A DNA stretch of 64,000 nt from Frigoribacterium sp. CG_9.8 (GTDB taxonomy: Bacteria; Actinomycetota; Actinomycetes; Actinomycetales; Microbacteriaceae), in contig NZ_JADOVH010000007.1 in the NCBI RefSeq assembly GCF_015751965.1, positions 49,908 to 113,907 on the forward strand. The letters run 5' to 3'. The translations under genes were made by a program, and so were the position numbers. Shown here piece after piece: positions 1-9,135 of this stretch (within the stretch, counting starts at the first letter, position 1; every line of letters starts with the position of its first letter). The notes under the pieces were generated by a model, which saw only the letters and a list, made by a program, of their open reading frames with translations, made no database searches and had not been told where the DNA came from.

Positions 1-1014
1 CGCGAGGCCCAGGAGGATCGCCTCGACCGGGTAGTTCGCACCGCCGCCGGTGAGACTGGCTTGCTGCCCGACGATGATTCCGCGCACGCCGTGATCGACG
101 CCATCCGCGAAAGCGACGGTGTTGCGGTCACCGGTGGCGGCAACCTCGCCTCCACCTGGCCGTCCCACATCTTCGAACGTCTGGCCATTGCTGGAATTGC
201 GGATGCTCTCGACCGTCCGGTTGTCGTGAGCGGACAGACCCTCGGCCCACAGCTCACCGAGGCGGACTCTGCGCTCGTGAGCCGTTTGCTCGGTATCGCT
301 CGGCTAGTGAGCGTGCGCGAGTCAGCCTCGTTCGCGGTTGCGAAGCGGCTTTCAGCGCCGACCGATCGGCTGCGGCTGGGTGCCGACGATGCCAGCTTCC
401 TGCTCGGCGAGGCACTTCCAGCTCTTCCGTACTGTGTCGTCACCCTCGCCAACCATGTCGGGGATGCGGACCGCGACGCCGTCATCACGGCCGTCGCCGA
501 CCTGCTCGACGAAGTTATCGCAACAGCCGACCTCGACATCATTTTTCTCGCCCACTTCGGTTCTCTCGATGACTCGCGGGTGAGAGGCGATTCCGTGGTG
601 CACGAGCGTGTGATGGCGCAAATGGAGTCCCAACGGGTGATGGCGGCCGTTCCGACGGATGCCCGGGCGGCGGCGCGCATCGCCCGCTCCGCATCGCTCG
701 TGGTCACCAGTCGCTACCACCCGGCGGTCTTCGCAGTGCCCGCCGGGGTCGCAACCATCGGAATCCCAGTCGACGACTACACCAGCGTGAAACTCACCGG
801 CGCGCTCGAGAACTTCTCCCAGAACGGCATTCTGCCGGTGACCGCATTGCTTGCCGGCGACGGCCCAGCGCTGGTGGCTCGAGTGTGGGAGGCGCGGAAC
901 GCCACAGCTACCGCCGGGCGCGCCATCGCCGAGACCCAGCGCGCGGCGACCGCTGCCTGGTGGGACCGGGTGGCCGATGTCTTCCAAGCGCACAGCACGA
1001 CGCGACACGGCTAA
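1..1014 (+). CDS. Polysaccharide pyruvyl transferase family protein (5' truncated)
   Basis: The reading frame is open from the first base of the window, so the N-terminus lies outside; 337 residues are visible. The segment VAVTGGGNLAS near the start, the SGQTLGPQL stretch, the VSVRESASF segment and the late TSRYHPAVFAVPAGVATIGI region follow the pattern of the polysaccharide pyruvyl transferase family (CsaB-like, GT-B fold), which transfers pyruvyl ketals or related groups to cell-wall or exopolysaccharide sugars. The SRYHP motif is the most diagnostic part. No linked glycan genes are visible downstream, so the actual acceptor cannot be inferred. A TTG at 61 could be taken as a start, but codons upstream of it are equally coding-like, so I treat the gene as continuing off the edge. 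Confidence 0.8.
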   Translation, partial: REAQEDRLDRVVRTAAGETGLLPDDDSAHAVIDAIRESDGVAVTGGGNLASTWPSHIFERLAIAGIADALDRPVVVSGQTLGPQLTEADSALVSRLLGIARLVSVRESASFAVAKRLSAPTDRLRLGADDASFLLGEALPALPYCVVTLANHVGDADRDAVITAVADLLDEVIATADLDIIFLAHFGSLDDSRVRGDSVVHERVMAQMESQRVMAAVPTDARAAARIARSASLVVTSRYHPAVFAVPAGVATIGIPVDDYTSVKLTGALENFSQNGILPVTALLAGDGPALVARVWEARNATATAGRAIAETQRAATAAWWDRVADVFQAHSTTRHG

Positions 1015-1174
1015 TCTCCGATCGAGGCCCGGGTCGAGCCCGTCGACATCTATGCCCGCCTTCGGGCGGCCTGCACACGATCTGAGTCAGCGGCAGCGGT
1101 GCAACAGCTGCCCGGGTGCCAGCGGGCACCAATCTGAATGGATCGTGCACTGGCAACGAGAGCACAATAGGGGT

Positions 1175-1495
1175 ATGCGAGTCGAGATTCTGCACATCCC
1201 CGATTGCCCGAATTCCGCCGAGGCCGAAACTCGAGTGCGAGCCGCTCTGGATGAATCTGGCCACTCGAGTACCGAGATCGAGCTTCATCTGCTGAGTTCA
1301 AGTGACGACGCGGCAGCGGTGGCCTTTGCCGGCTCACCGACCATCCTGTTGGACGGGATCGACGCTTTTGACGGCGACGGGCGGACAGCGGATCTGGCCT
1401 GCCGCATCTACCGCACCCCAACCGGGTTCGCCGGGGTGCCCACGGTCGAGGATCTCATCGCGGTGATCCGTCAGCGATACGAGACCGGTAGGTGA
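1175..1495 (+). CDS. Small thioredoxin-fold protein, alkylmercury-lyase-like hypothetical
   Basis: A 106-aa cytoplasmic protein beginning VEILHIPDCPNS after Met-Arg, with later SPTILLDGIDAF and a C-terminal GVPTVEDL segment. This is the layout of short thioredoxin-like proteins often annotated as alkylmercury-lyase-related or DUF2703-like: beta strand, CPxx-type Cys, then an SPTI/cis-Pro loop. Only one Cys is present in the CPNS motif, so a classical dithiol CxxC is missing. The start at 1175 is chosen because homology-like sequence begins there; a CACAAT hexamer about 7 nt upstream and no Shine-Dalgarno suggest a leaderless transcript. Its stop overlaps the GTG of the ClC gene, so the two are translationally coupled. 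Function is not known. Confidence 0.7.
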   Translation: MRVEILHIPDCPNSAEAETRVRAALDESGHSSTEIELHLLSSSDDAAAVAFAGSPTILLDGIDAFDGDGRTADLACRIYRTPTGFAGVPTVEDLIAVIRQRYETGR

Positions 1496-2742
1496 CCCGT
1501 GCGCTGCAGCCCTCGTTCTCCTGGCTAGCTCGGCTTTCTGCGGTCTCGCTACTGGTCGGCATCGGTGCCGGAATCAGCGGCCTCGCCGTGAGCCTCGCTC
1601 TTCGTGGAATCGAGCATCTGGCCTACGGCTATTCGACCGGCGCCCTTTTCGACGGGATCAGCCACGCTCCACCCTGGCAGCGCGTCGCGGGACTCGCCAT
1701 CGCCGGAGTGATCGGTGGCACGGGCTGGTGGGCCCTGCGCCGCTGGGGCGCCAGCGTCGTTTCCGTCGAACAGAGCATGACCGGCACGCGGATGCCCCCC
1801 GTCTCGACCGTGATCAACGCCGGGCTTCAGGTGATCATCGTCGGGCTCGGCGCATCGATTGGCCGAGAGTTGGCCCCGCGGGAGTTGGGCGCCGCGATCG
1901 CCGGATGGCTCAGCGATACGGCCGGCGTCAGCTCCCGGGAACGGCGCATCCTGATCGCCTGTGGTGCCGGTGCGGGCCTCGCCGCGGTCTACAGCGTGCC
2001 GCTCGGTGGCGCGCTGTTCACCATCGAGATCCTGTTGGCCGAAATCAGCTTCGCTACCGCTCTTCCCGCACTGGCAACCGCGGCGATCGCAACCGTTGTG
2101 GCCCAAACCGTCATGCCAGCGACGCTGCTGTACAGCGTGCCTCCCCTCGACCTGACCCCGTCCCTCTTCGTCTGGGCCACGATTGCCGGACCGGTGCTCG
2201 GATTCGCTGCGGTCGGGTTCGTTCGCGTGGCGCGGTGGGCTGAAAGCATTCGCCCGCGATCGTGGTGGATTCTGATTGTGATGCCTGTGGTGTTCACAGC
2301 CGTCGGGCTGGTCGCCATCCCGTTCCCGGAGGTGCTCGGCAATGGACAGTCACTCGGCCAGGCCGCGTTCTCCGGCCTGCTGCCGATCGGTGTGCTCGGG
2401 CTGCTCGCCATCGTGAAAGTCGTCACCACGACCGCGACTATCGGCAGCGGTGCGGCGGGTGGCACATTGACACCCTCGCTGGCGATCGGCGCGGGCCTGG
2501 GTGCAGCACTCGGTGGGCTGTGGGGGCTCATCTGGCCGGGTGGCCCGGTGGCTGCGTTCGCGTTCGTCGCTGCGGCGTCCTTCATGGCCTCCACGATGCG
2601 CGCGCCATTCACCGCGATCGTTCTCGTGATCGAGTTCACCAATCAAGGACCGGCGCTGCTCGTGCCAACAATGCTGTGCGTTGCCGGGGCAGTATCCGTG
2701 AGCTATTTGCTGACGCGGTGGAGAGTCACCGGAGTCACCTGA
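1492..2742 (+). CDS. ClC-family chloride channel/transporter
   Basis: A 416-aa polytopic membrane protein of the ClC family. Signature regions occur in order: SMTGTRMPP (ion-pathway loop), GASIGRELAPREL with Glu126 at the place of the gating glutamate, the YSVPLGGALFTIEIL helix near residue 179, and GSGAAGGTLTPSLAIGAG. In E. coli ClC the second acidic residue of the IIEEM motif is the internal proton glutamate; here that position is Ile180, as in channel-type or uncoupled members, so strict 2Cl-/H+ exchange is doubtful. The GTG start at 1492 overlaps the stop of the upstream small gene. The length is typical for compact bacterial ClC proteins lacking a CBS domain. Ion specificity (chloride versus fluoride or nitrate) cannot be settled by reading. 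Confidence 0.9.
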   Translation: MTRALQPSFSWLARLSAVSLLVGIGAGISGLAVSLALRGIEHLAYGYSTGALFDGISHAPPWQRVAGLAIAGVIGGTGWWALRRWGASVVSVEQSMTGTRMPPVSTVINAGLQVIIVGLGASIGRELAPRELGAAIAGWLSDTAGVSSRERRILIACGAGAGLAAVYSVPLGGALFTIEILLAEISFATALPALATAAIATVVAQTVMPATLLYSVPPLDLTPSLFVWATIAGPVLGFAAVGFVRVARWAESIRPRSWWILIVMPVVFTAVGLVAIPFPEVLGNGQSLGQAAFSGLLPIGVLGLLAIVKVVTTTATIGSGAAGGTLTPSLAIGAGLGAALGGLWGLIWPGGPVAAFAFVAAASFMASTMRAPFTAIVLVIEFTNQGPALLVPTMLCVAGAVSVSYLLTRWRVTGVT

Positions 2743-2835
2743 GTCGCGTGAGCGCCGGCGTCAGCGTCAGCGTGAGTCGCCCGAGTTGCCTGAGTCGCCT
2801 GAGTCGCCTGAGCGTCAGCGTGAGCGCCGGGGCGT
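2743..2835. repeat. Degenerate short tandem repeats after the ClC stop codon
   Basis: Immediately after the TGA of the ClC gene lie repeated units of the type CCTGAGTCG and GCGTCAGCG, in several imperfect copies. The repeat appears to extend the last codons and stop of the gene. ORFs crossing it have low-complexity translations and are not credible genes. The rest of the gap to 3219 holds a second repeat tract and otherwise nothing I recognise. Confidence 0.7.
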
Positions 2836-3104
2836 GGGCGTGGATTCCGTGAATTCCGCTGATTCCGTAGCTGCGCTCGACTCCGGGTTGGGCACCGCGG
2901 CTGGTCAGTGCCGTCATGGGGACCCTCTCACCGATGCCGGGGATTGTCTGCCCCGCTCACGACGTCCATCTTTTTCTCTTGCGCCGACCATCCGCGCCGC
3001 ACCGGTGACAACATCCGTGTCGCTGAGAGCGGAGATTCTCCGGCCTGACCGGCGGGTCACCCGATCTGGGCGGCGTGGCGGCGATCCATCCGCTCTCGGC
3101 CCCA

Positions 3105-3177
3105 GACATTCAGGCTGAGACATTCGGCCCCAGACATTCGGCTCCAGATATTCGGGCTCAGACATTCGGGCTGAGAC
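3105..3177. repeat. Short imperfect repeats of AGACATTCGG type
   Basis: Four to five imperfect copies of a roughly 14-15 nt unit containing AGACATTCGG with GGCTGAG or GGCCCC spacers. It lies between the ClC gene and the convergent LacI gene. Origin and role unknown. Confidence 0.65.
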
Positions 3178-3219
3178 GGGAGCCCACACTCTCTCCTGCG
3201 CTCGCAGGCCTCGCGCCAG

Positions 3220-4206
3220 CTAACTGGTCGAAGTACGGAAGATCACCGTCGAAAACAGCTCCACGTGAAGGCTTACCCCTGGCACGCCGGATGCCGCAGC
3301 CAACGCCGCGCTCGCCAGAGCATCGACTGGCTGGCGCACCGAGGTGAGTCCCATCGCCTCGGCAATAAGGGTGTCGTCAAAGCCCGACACGGCCACGTTC
3401 CGACGCTGCATCGATGAGCGGAGCTCCTGCAACACCCTGACCGCAATGATGTCGTTCGCACAGATGATGGCGTCGGTCTCTGGCCAATCGCGCATGATCT
3501 GCTGCACCGCTACATCGGCTGATGCCGCAGTCAGCGTTCCCCGCACCACCCGCAGCGACTGTTCGGGGAATGCGTTCTCCATGAGCGTTGCGAACGCACC
3601 CTCACGCTCGAATGACGTCGCCATCGTCGACGATTGCCCCACGAACGCGAAGTGTTCGCGCCCGCCGCTGCGCAGCCGTCCCACAATTTCATCAATCGGC
3701 TGGGACTGGTTCACGCGCACCCAGGGAAGCGCTTCATCGATCACCCGGTCCACCTGGATGGTCGGCACCACCCGCGCGGTCTCGGCCAGCGCCTCAAGAC
3801 TCTCCGTCGCGTGCGCGGGAGAGATGAGTACGGCATCCACGCGGCGGTCGAGAAGTGTGTAGAGCGCAGCGCGCTCCACCTGCGGATCGTTATCAGCGTC
3901 GACGATGAGCACGCTCTGTCCCTGTGTGCGGGCCGCATGCTCGATGGCCTGCACGAGCGCCGGAAAAAACGGGTTCGTGATATCGGGAATCACGAGGCCG
4001 AGAGTGTCCGTGCGCTGAGTGCGCAGCGAGCGAGCGACCGAGTCCGCCCGGTATCCCAGCCGGTTGGCGGATTTGCGCACACGTTCCACGATGTCGGGGG
4101 CGACGACCCTCGCACCGGTCAACGCCCGAGACACGGTTGAGATAGACAGGCCTGCATCAGCCGCGACTTCGCGAATGGTGATGCGGCCAGCGAGGCCAGT
4201 GCTCAT
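3220..4206 (-). CDS. LacI-family transcriptional regulator
   Basis: A 328-aa LacI/GalR regulator. The N-terminal helix-turn-helix reads ITIREVAADAGLSISTVSRAL, continuing to NRLGYRADSVARSL with the hinge helix, then a periplasmic-binding-protein-like effector domain (TLGLVIPDITNPFF, ... SGFDDTLIAEAMGLTSVRQP). I place the start at 4206 because a strong GGAGGTG lies about 9 nt upstream; two earlier in-frame ATGs overlap or precede that site. The gene is divergent from an SDR, with an AAACGTTT operator-like palindrome between them, suggesting it represses itself and the SDR. The effector is unknown; sugar or a sugar-derived polyol is likely from the family. Confidence 0.92.
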   Translation of the reverse strand: MSTGLAGRITIREVAADAGLSISTVSRALTGARVVAPDIVERVRKSANRLGYRADSVARSLRTQRTDTLGLVIPDITNPFFPALVQAIEHAARTQGQSVLIVDADNDPQVERAALYTLLDRRVDAVLISPAHATESLEALAETARVVPTIQVDRVIDEALPWVRVNQSQPIDEIVGRLRSGGREHFAFVGQSSTMATSFEREGAFATLMENAFPEQSLRVVRGTLTAASADVAVQQIMRDWPETDAIICANDIIAVRVLQELRSSMQRRNVAVSGFDDTLIAEAMGLTSVRQPVDALASAALAAASGVPGVSLHVELFSTVIFRTSTS

Positions 4207-4257
4207 GTGGAACATCACCTCCATTTGCTGTTCAAATCTGATGCTAGATTACTACTC

Positions 4258-4271
4258 GGAAAACGTTTGCC
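4258..4271. promoter_or_regulatory. LacI-type operator candidate
   Basis: GGAAAACGTTTGCC is a near-perfect palindrome centred on CG, matching the LacI/GalR consensus. It sits between the divergent LacI and SDR genes, about 18 nt before the SDR start. Confidence 0.65.
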
Positions 4272-4288
4272 AATCCCGAGGAGCCGAA

Positions 4289-5023
4289 ATGCCTGCTGAA
4301 ACCCGATCCCTGGCCGGAACGGTCGTCGCCGTCACGGGCGCGAGCGCAGGAATCGGGCGCGCAACAGCGCGCCTGCTCGTCGAGGCCGGTGCGAAGGTTG
4401 CCATCACCGCGCGTCGCGAAGAGCGTTTGACCGATCTCGAAGCGGAACTCGGCAGCGACTCAGTCGTGTGGGTTGCCGGCGACATCGCCGACGCGGCCAC
4501 CAACGCTCGCCTGGTGGCGGTCGCCCTCGAGAAATTCGGACGCCTCGACTCGCTCGTCGCCTCCGCGGGAATCGGCGTCTACGGCGGAATCGTCGACGGC
4601 ACCGATCAGGAAATGCAGACCATGATCGACACGAATTTCACCGGAACGGTCTGGGGAGTTCGCAGCGTCGTGCCCACCTTCCTCAAAGCCGGCGGCGGTG
4701 ACATCGTAATCGTGACCTCCGTTGCGGGGATCAACGGAGGCGCAGACGAGGCGGTCTACGCCGGAACGAAGGCGGCACAGCTCGTTTTCGCCGGGGCGAT
4801 CGACCGTGAGCTGCGCGAGTCGGGTATCCGTGTCACGGCACTGTGCCCTGCCGCGGTGAGCACCGAGTTCGCAATCGGCACAGGGCGCACCGCCGGGGAC
4901 GCCTGGCTCGAGGACGTACTGACCCCTGAGGATGTCGCAGGCTCAATCCTCTTCACTCTGCAGCAACCGCGTCGCGTGCGCACCACTCAGGTCACCATGT
5001 GGAGCGCGGCCCAAGGAAGTTGA
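4289..5023 (+). CDS. SDR-family oxidoreductase
   Basis: A 244-aa classical short-chain dehydrogenase. The cofactor motif TGASAGIG is near residue 16, the NAG-equivalent is SAGIGVYG, the catalytic Ser lies in VTSVAGINGG and the YAGTKAA motif supplies Tyr and Lys. An Arg-Arg pair after the second strand (TARREE) suggests NADP(H) preference, which is inference. The C-terminus is short, as in the YdfG-like clade of serine/3-hydroxy acid dehydrogenases. GAGGAG precedes the ATG by about 6 nt. It is the direct divergent neighbour of the LacI regulator and probably its target. Substrate unknown. Confidence 0.9.
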   Translation: MPAETRSLAGTVVAVTGASAGIGRATARLLVEAGAKVAITARREERLTDLEAELGSDSVVWVAGDIADAATNARLVAVALEKFGRLDSLVASAGIGVYGGIVDGTDQEMQTMIDTNFTGTVWGVRSVVPTFLKAGGGDIVIVTSVAGINGGADEAVYAGTKAAQLVFAGAIDRELRESGIRVTALCPAAVSTEFAIGTGRTAGDAWLEDVLTPEDVAGSILFTLQQPRRVRTTQVTMWSAAQGS

Positions 5024-5111
5024 GGTGGTGATCGCGACGCCACCGGCTCAGGCCCCAGGCGTTGCACTGCTGGCCAGATATCGGTCTGGGAGTGGTGAGA
5101 GGATCACTGAC

Positions 5112-5942
5112 ATGACGCCGGCGAATGATGAAGAACTGCAGGTGCTGCGCAAACGTGCATACGGGCCGAATGCCGATATTCATCGTGACCCCGGCGCGTT
5201 CGAGAGACTTCGTGAGCTTGAGGGCGCAGTGCGTGGGTCGGTTGCGTTCATTGACTCTGGCGATTTCGACGCTGGCTCCACGCCGGCAGAGCAGGCTGGC
5301 GTCACGCCGGCAGAGCAGGCTGGCGTCACGTCGGCAGAGCAGGCTGGCGTCACGTCGACACAGCAGGCTGAAACTGCGTCGGCCCCAGTCGAAGACGAGA
5401 CAGCACTTCCAGCCAAGACAGAACTCCGACCGTTGTCGCGAGTGGGCCGCTCCCGCTTGTTGATCGCCCTCGGGCTGGCAGTCGCTTCAATCATCTTCGC
5501 CGGTGCGCTGGTCCTGAACCAGCGCCCACAAATTGATCCCCTGCAGGCGGGTGCTCGCGAGGTCGTCCGGTTGTCGGTGGATCCTTCGTATAAGGTCTCC
5601 TCCTACTTCTTCGGATCTGAGTTCGGCCGTGACCTCCAGGCTCAGGCTTTCACGGAGTTTGATGGTCTTCGTGCCGTGGTTACTGTCGGCTACGGGGGTG
5701 GGTCGAATGATGCCTGTCTGAATCTTTACCCCTCCGCGGTCACCGTCGACCCGAAGGCGAGTTCATTCGCCGGGCGGTTGCGCATCGGCTGCGCGTCAGG
5801 CAATTTTCCCCCGAGAATTCAGTTCAGAGCGGATGCCGCAGGCCTCCCCGCAGATTTGCGGTCCGCGTTTCCGAAATCGGCAGCGCTCCAATTCGTCTAT
5901 GACAGCGCCACCAATGAGGTAGTCGTCTTCGCCGAAAAATGA
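5112..5942 (+). CDS. Single-pass membrane protein with tandem octapeptide repeats
   Basis: A 276-aa protein of unknown function. The cytoplasmic N-terminal part (residues 1-55) has LRKRAYGPNADIHRDPGAF and RLRELE, a motif seen in many actinobacterial membrane-anchored hypotheticals. Residues about 56-90 are four copies of a TPAEQAGV/TSAEQAGV octapeptide. One hydrophobic segment follows (LLIALGLAVASIIFAGALV, about residues 116-135), then a roughly 140-aa extracytoplasmic domain with two cysteines (NDACLN and IGCAS) that could form a disulfide. The ATG at 5112 has GAGAGG upstream. Topology is predicted as N-in, C-out. Confidence 0.72.
   Translation: MTPANDEELQVLRKRAYGPNADIHRDPGAFERLRELEGAVRGSVAFIDSGDFDAGSTPAEQAGVTPAEQAGVTSAEQAGVTSTQQAETASAPVEDETALPAKTELRPLSRVGRSRLLIALGLAVASIIFAGALVLNQRPQIDPLQAGAREVVRLSVDPSYKVSSYFFGSEFGRDLQAQAFTEFDGLRAVVTVGYGGGSNDACLNLYPSAVTVDPKASSFAGRLRIGCASGNFPPRIQFRADAAGLPADLRSAFPKSAALQFVYDSATNEVVVFAEK
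5281..5376 (+). repeat. 24-bp coding tandem repeat, about four copies
   Basis: A 24-bp unit containing GCAGAGCAGGCTGGCGTCAC is repeated three times almost exactly and a fourth time degenerately, adding eight residues per unit. The near identity at DNA level suggests recent expansion, so copy number may vary between strains. Confidence 0.85.
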
Positions 5943-6019
5943 GGGGTTCAACCAGCTTGACGGCTCTGCTGCATGGATAGGCAGCACAACACAAGCACCA
6001 CAGGAAATAGTCGCTGTTC

Positions 6020-6600
6020 TTGGACAGCAAACCCCCGGCGAGGTAGCAGGGGTGCGTCCCTGGTGGTGGTCGGCGGTCACGGTGACCAGGGCCGCGTCGG
6101 AGCGTTTGCGACGCTCCAACAGCCACTCCGGGAAATAGGTCCCGGAACGCAACTCCGGGCTCGCGACATCGATCGCCCCGGCCCGGGTATCCAGATCACG
6201 ATGCCGGTAACCGTTTCGACGGGTGGCGCTCTGAAGGCTTGGTTTGCCCCATTCGGTGCCGACAACCGAATCGGCATCAGCGGACAGCAGCGCCTTGATC
6301 ATGGTCTGCAGCAGACGTCACATCAAGTCAGGGGACGCATCAGGGAGGGCCTCACCGAGAACTGTCGCAGGGTCGACAATATGTGGAACGGTCATCGTGT
6401 TGATGTCCTTCGAGTGGGTTGTCAGAGATTCCTCGAACGATCACACGGTGACCGCGTCCACGCCATCACCGACGCGGTAGGCCACCATGCGTTACACCAC
6501 CATGCGGGACTCCACTGGAACGAAACCCAAGGGCGATTCAATATGCACGTCAGTGTCGGCCAGTCATCGAGGCCGCGGAAGCCCCAGCTATGGCGTTGGC
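6020..6600 (-). mobile_element. IS256-family (Mutator) insertion sequence remnant
   Basis: Reading the minus strand from ATG at 6395, the frame encodes a typical IS256 N-terminus: MTVPHIVDPATVLGEALP, then RRLLQTMIKALLSADAD, RNGYRHRDLDTRAG and TYFPEWLLERR. It contains an in-frame TGA at about 6322, loses frame near 6060 (the CYLAG motif continues in another frame) and stops matching around 6020, so only about the first 120 of some 400 residues remain. The 200 bp upstream of the ATG looks like the element's leader. No catalytic DDE residues are left, so it is dead. An overlapping plus-strand frame is a shadow. Confidence 0.8.
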
Positions 6601-6607
6601 TATCCAC

Positions 6608-8032
6608 TTATGTACGGGCCCCGGCGTGCAGGGCGATCGAGTCACCGGCGCCCACGGTAGCGGTGAAGGTTCCGTCAGCGGCGACGAAGTAGCTTGGGCC
6701 CGAACAGGATCCGCCCGCGCCGGGGTCGCCGTGTTGGACGTCACAGTAGCTTCCTGCGGGCAGGGAGGTCTTGAACGTCTGGCTGATTGCGCCACCCTCG
6801 TGGTTGATCACGACGAAGCCCCCACTCCCTCGACCGAAGGCGATCGCATTGTTGCCGTTAGACCACCAGTTCGTCACCGAGGTGCCCGTCACGGCATTGC
6901 GGAAGGCGACCATGTTCGCGATCTGCCGCCAGGCGTGCTGGCACTTCCAGCCGTCGCTGTAGCAGGCGTTGACCGTGCCGCCCGTCGGCGGGCCGGCATC
7001 CGTGTTGCTGAATTCATAGCCCGAGTACACGTTCGGCGAGCCGTAAGGCCAGGCGAGCATGAAGATGTTCGCGAGCGTGTACGTGCTGCCGTCCTTGTAG
7101 CTGAGGGTCGAGCCGTTGCGCTCGGTGTCCCAGTTGTCCACGAAGACTCGCGCCTTGTTGCTCGCGAGGTAGCCCCACGACTCGCCCCATGTGTTCAGGT
7201 AGGCGATCTTGTCGCTGGTGAACATGCGTTTGAGGTCGAAGGCCCCACGGAATTCGTCGACATCGCCGGTCGAGGTGTATTCGCCCGGCTGGACCGCCTC
7301 ATTTGCGCCGGCGATGACCTCCTGCGCCCAGTAGACGCTTGAGTTGGTCAGCTTTGCCTTGATGGCGGAGAGGTCGGTCGCGGCTATGTGCTTGGCGCCG
7401 TCGATCCGGAAACCGTCGGCACCGAGGGCGCTGAGGTGGTTGAGGTACGCCGCGATGGTTGACTGCACGTAGGTGCTTGCCGTGTTGAGATCGGCGAGGC
7501 CGACGAGCTCGCAGTTCTGCACGTTGAAGCGGTCGCTGTAGTTGGTGATCGGGGTCCGGCAGGAGTGGAAGTCCTGGTCCTGGTAGTAGCCCGGGTAGCT
7601 GTACTTGCTGTAGACGGTGCCCCCCGTGCCCGTGCCGGAACCCGCACTCATATGGTTGATCACCGCGTCAGCCACGACCTTGACACCGGCGGTGTGGCAG
7701 GTGCTGACCATGCTCGAAAAGGCGGCCTCGTTGCCGAGTCGCTCGGCGATCTTGTAGCTGACCGGCTGGTAGGAGGCCCACCACTGCGAGCCCTGGATGT
7801 GCTCCTGGGCTGGCGAGACCTCGACAAATCCATACCCCTTGGGACCGAGGGTATTCGTGCAGGCCCGTGCGACCGATGCGAAAGACCACTCGAAGAGCGT
7901 CGCCGTGACGTCCTTGGCACCCGGCGGACTTGCATCCGCCCGGGGCGCTGTCGCTCCCACCTCGAGGCTCAGGGTCAGGACGAGGGCCAGGCCGGCCACC
8001 GCTGCAATGAACGGACGGATTGATCTGCGCAC
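6608..8032 (-). CDS. Secreted alpha-amylase, GH13 (Streptomyces-type)
   Basis: A 474-aa extracellular enzyme hydrolysing alpha-1,4-glucosidic bonds of starch. GTG at 8032 is the start: AAGGAG lies 7 nt upstream and a signal peptide follows directly (RRSIRPF, hydrophobic [12 protein letters not shown], cleavage near APRADA). The GH13 regions are in order: DAVINH (122-127), GFRIDGAKH with nucleophile Asp211, WAQEVI with acid/base Glu238, and FVDNWD with stabilising Asp302. The usual His of region IV (NHD) is Trp here; whether its subfamily shares this I cannot verify. A C-terminal all-beta amylase domain closes the protein; no starch-binding module is seen. LacI-type operators upstream suggest maltose/glucose control. 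Confidence 0.93.
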   Translation of the reverse strand: MRRSIRPFIAAVAGLALVLTLSLEVGATAPRADASPPGAKDVTATLFEWSFASVARACTNTLGPKGYGFVEVSPAQEHIQGSQWWASYQPVSYKIAERLGNEAAFSSMVSTCHTAGVKVVADAVINHMSAGSGTGTGGTVYSKYSYPGYYQDQDFHSCRTPITNYSDRFNVQNCELVGLADLNTASTYVQSTIAAYLNHLSALGADGFRIDGAKHIAATDLSAIKAKLTNSSVYWAQEVIAGANEAVQPGEYTSTGDVDEFRGAFDLKRMFTSDKIAYLNTWGESWGYLASNKARVFVDNWDTERNGSTLSYKDGSTYTLANIFMLAWPYGSPNVYSGYEFSNTDAGPPTGGTVNACYSDGWKCQHAWRQIANMVAFRNAVTGTSVTNWWSNGNNAIAFGRGSGGFVVINHEGGAISQTFKTSLPAGSYCDVQHGDPGAGGSCSGPSYFVAADGTFTATVGAGDSIALHAGART

Positions 8033-8157
8033 GATGAAACTCCTTGATCGCGCGCCGGCGGACCACGCCGACGCACTCCATTGGGAACGGGCGATTACGA
8101 GCGAGCCGCGGAAACGGAACTCGGCAAATGAGGTGACAAACCCTCGCGTCACACTAC

Positions 8158-8200
8158 TGGAAGCGTTTGCAATAGTGCAAGTGGCTCCGGGAGCGCTTCC
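8158..8200 (-). promoter_or_regulatory. Two LacI/MalR-type operators upstream of the amylase
   Basis: TGGAAGCGTTTGCA (8158-8171) and GGGAGCGCTTCC (8189-8200) are CG-centred palindromes about 30 bp apart, three turns of helix, as expected for a LacI-family repressor binding cooperatively. A repeated GCAAGTG element is also present at about 8178 and 8267. They lie 125-170 bp upstream of the amylase GTG. Confidence 0.55.
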
Positions 8201-8278
8201 TTCCGCAAGGGCCAGGACACACTCATGATGAGGGTTTCCGCGAACAATAATGACACTTGACCTAGCGCAAGTGGGCAA

Positions 8279-8857
8279 TTGCAGCCGGCAGTCTCATGCT
8301 CAGCCGAAGCCCGGATTAGTGAGTGACGGCATCCTTGCTTCAGGCGGTGTATCGGTCTGCTGCACGGTTAAGTGTCAGTTTGACGTATGGGTCCCCGACA
8401 ACGCGTTTGTTTGGTGCCGGGCCGCCGCCGCCGCCTGATGCCATCATCTGCTCAGGAAGGAGGATGGCGGGCATGACCTTCCGTCGGCCAATTCGAGCCG
8501 AAGAGGGCCGAAAGTTCCAGCTCGACGCTCTCACCCAGTCGGCTGAGCGGAATGCGCACGGCGCTGCCCGTCGAGCTCACAGTGCGCTGGTCCGCTCAAG
8601 GCATCTCGTCGAAGGTCCGCACCGGCGTGCAGCCCCCATAGATGAACACCATTGACCCTCTGTTCCGAGGTCGATAGGTCAACTTCGCCCGATGCACCAA
8701 AACCCAGAGAAATACTGGGCTAGGACTCAGCGCAGAGTCCTCACTTCGACCGAAATTCGAGCCAAACGTTTTTCGACTGTGGGCAGGATGTGAGCAAAAA
8801 CCAAACCAGGCCCGGCCGCATTATAGAAGAAATGCTGCTCAAACCCGTTATTCGATG
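8279..8857. other. Intergenic stretch with no convincing gene
   Basis: About 580 bp between the amylase regulatory region and tRNA-Arg. A 110-codon plus-strand frame exists (8323-8655) but its translation is Arg/Ala-rich with a run of prolines, has no ribosome-binding site and resembles no family I know. Nothing else is supported. Confidence 0.5.
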
Positions 8858-8930
8858 TGCGCCCGGAGGGATTTGAACCCCCGACCTATTGATCCGTAGT
8901 CAATTGCTCTATCCGCTGAGCTACGGGCGC
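8858..8930 (-). tRNA. tRNA-Arg (ACG)
   Basis: The minus strand folds as a 73-nt cloverleaf starting GCGCCCGTAGCTCAG, with anticodon loop CTACGGA (anticodon ACG, read as ICG for CGU/CGC/CGA) closed by ATTGA/TCAAT, T-arm GGTTCAAATCC and a closing TCCGGGCGC plus discriminator A. No CCA is encoded, as is usual in actinobacteria. Confidence 0.96.
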
Positions 8931-9135
8931 ATGTGTCGGGCAAAACCCAACCCCCCGACTATACCAGCCACTCTGGTCGGCACGACTCCCGCCGAGAGGC
9001 CGAGGGTGGCGGCAAGTTCGCGGCTGATTTTGTCGAGGCGCCACCCGGTGCGGCTCACAACATCCGTAACAGCGGATGCCGCACGCCAACTTTCATTCCT
9101 TAGGATGACCGCCGCCCGATTGATACTGTTGCGCG

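Noticed and set aside
2786..3118. 110-codon plus-strand frame
   Set aside because: Built on the short repeats after the ClC gene; Arg/Pro/Ser-rich without a ribosome site.
5973..6692. 239-codon plus-strand frame
   Set aside because: It lies opposite the IS256 remnant and the amylase 3' end; its translation is low-complexity and the opposite strand gives clear family matches.
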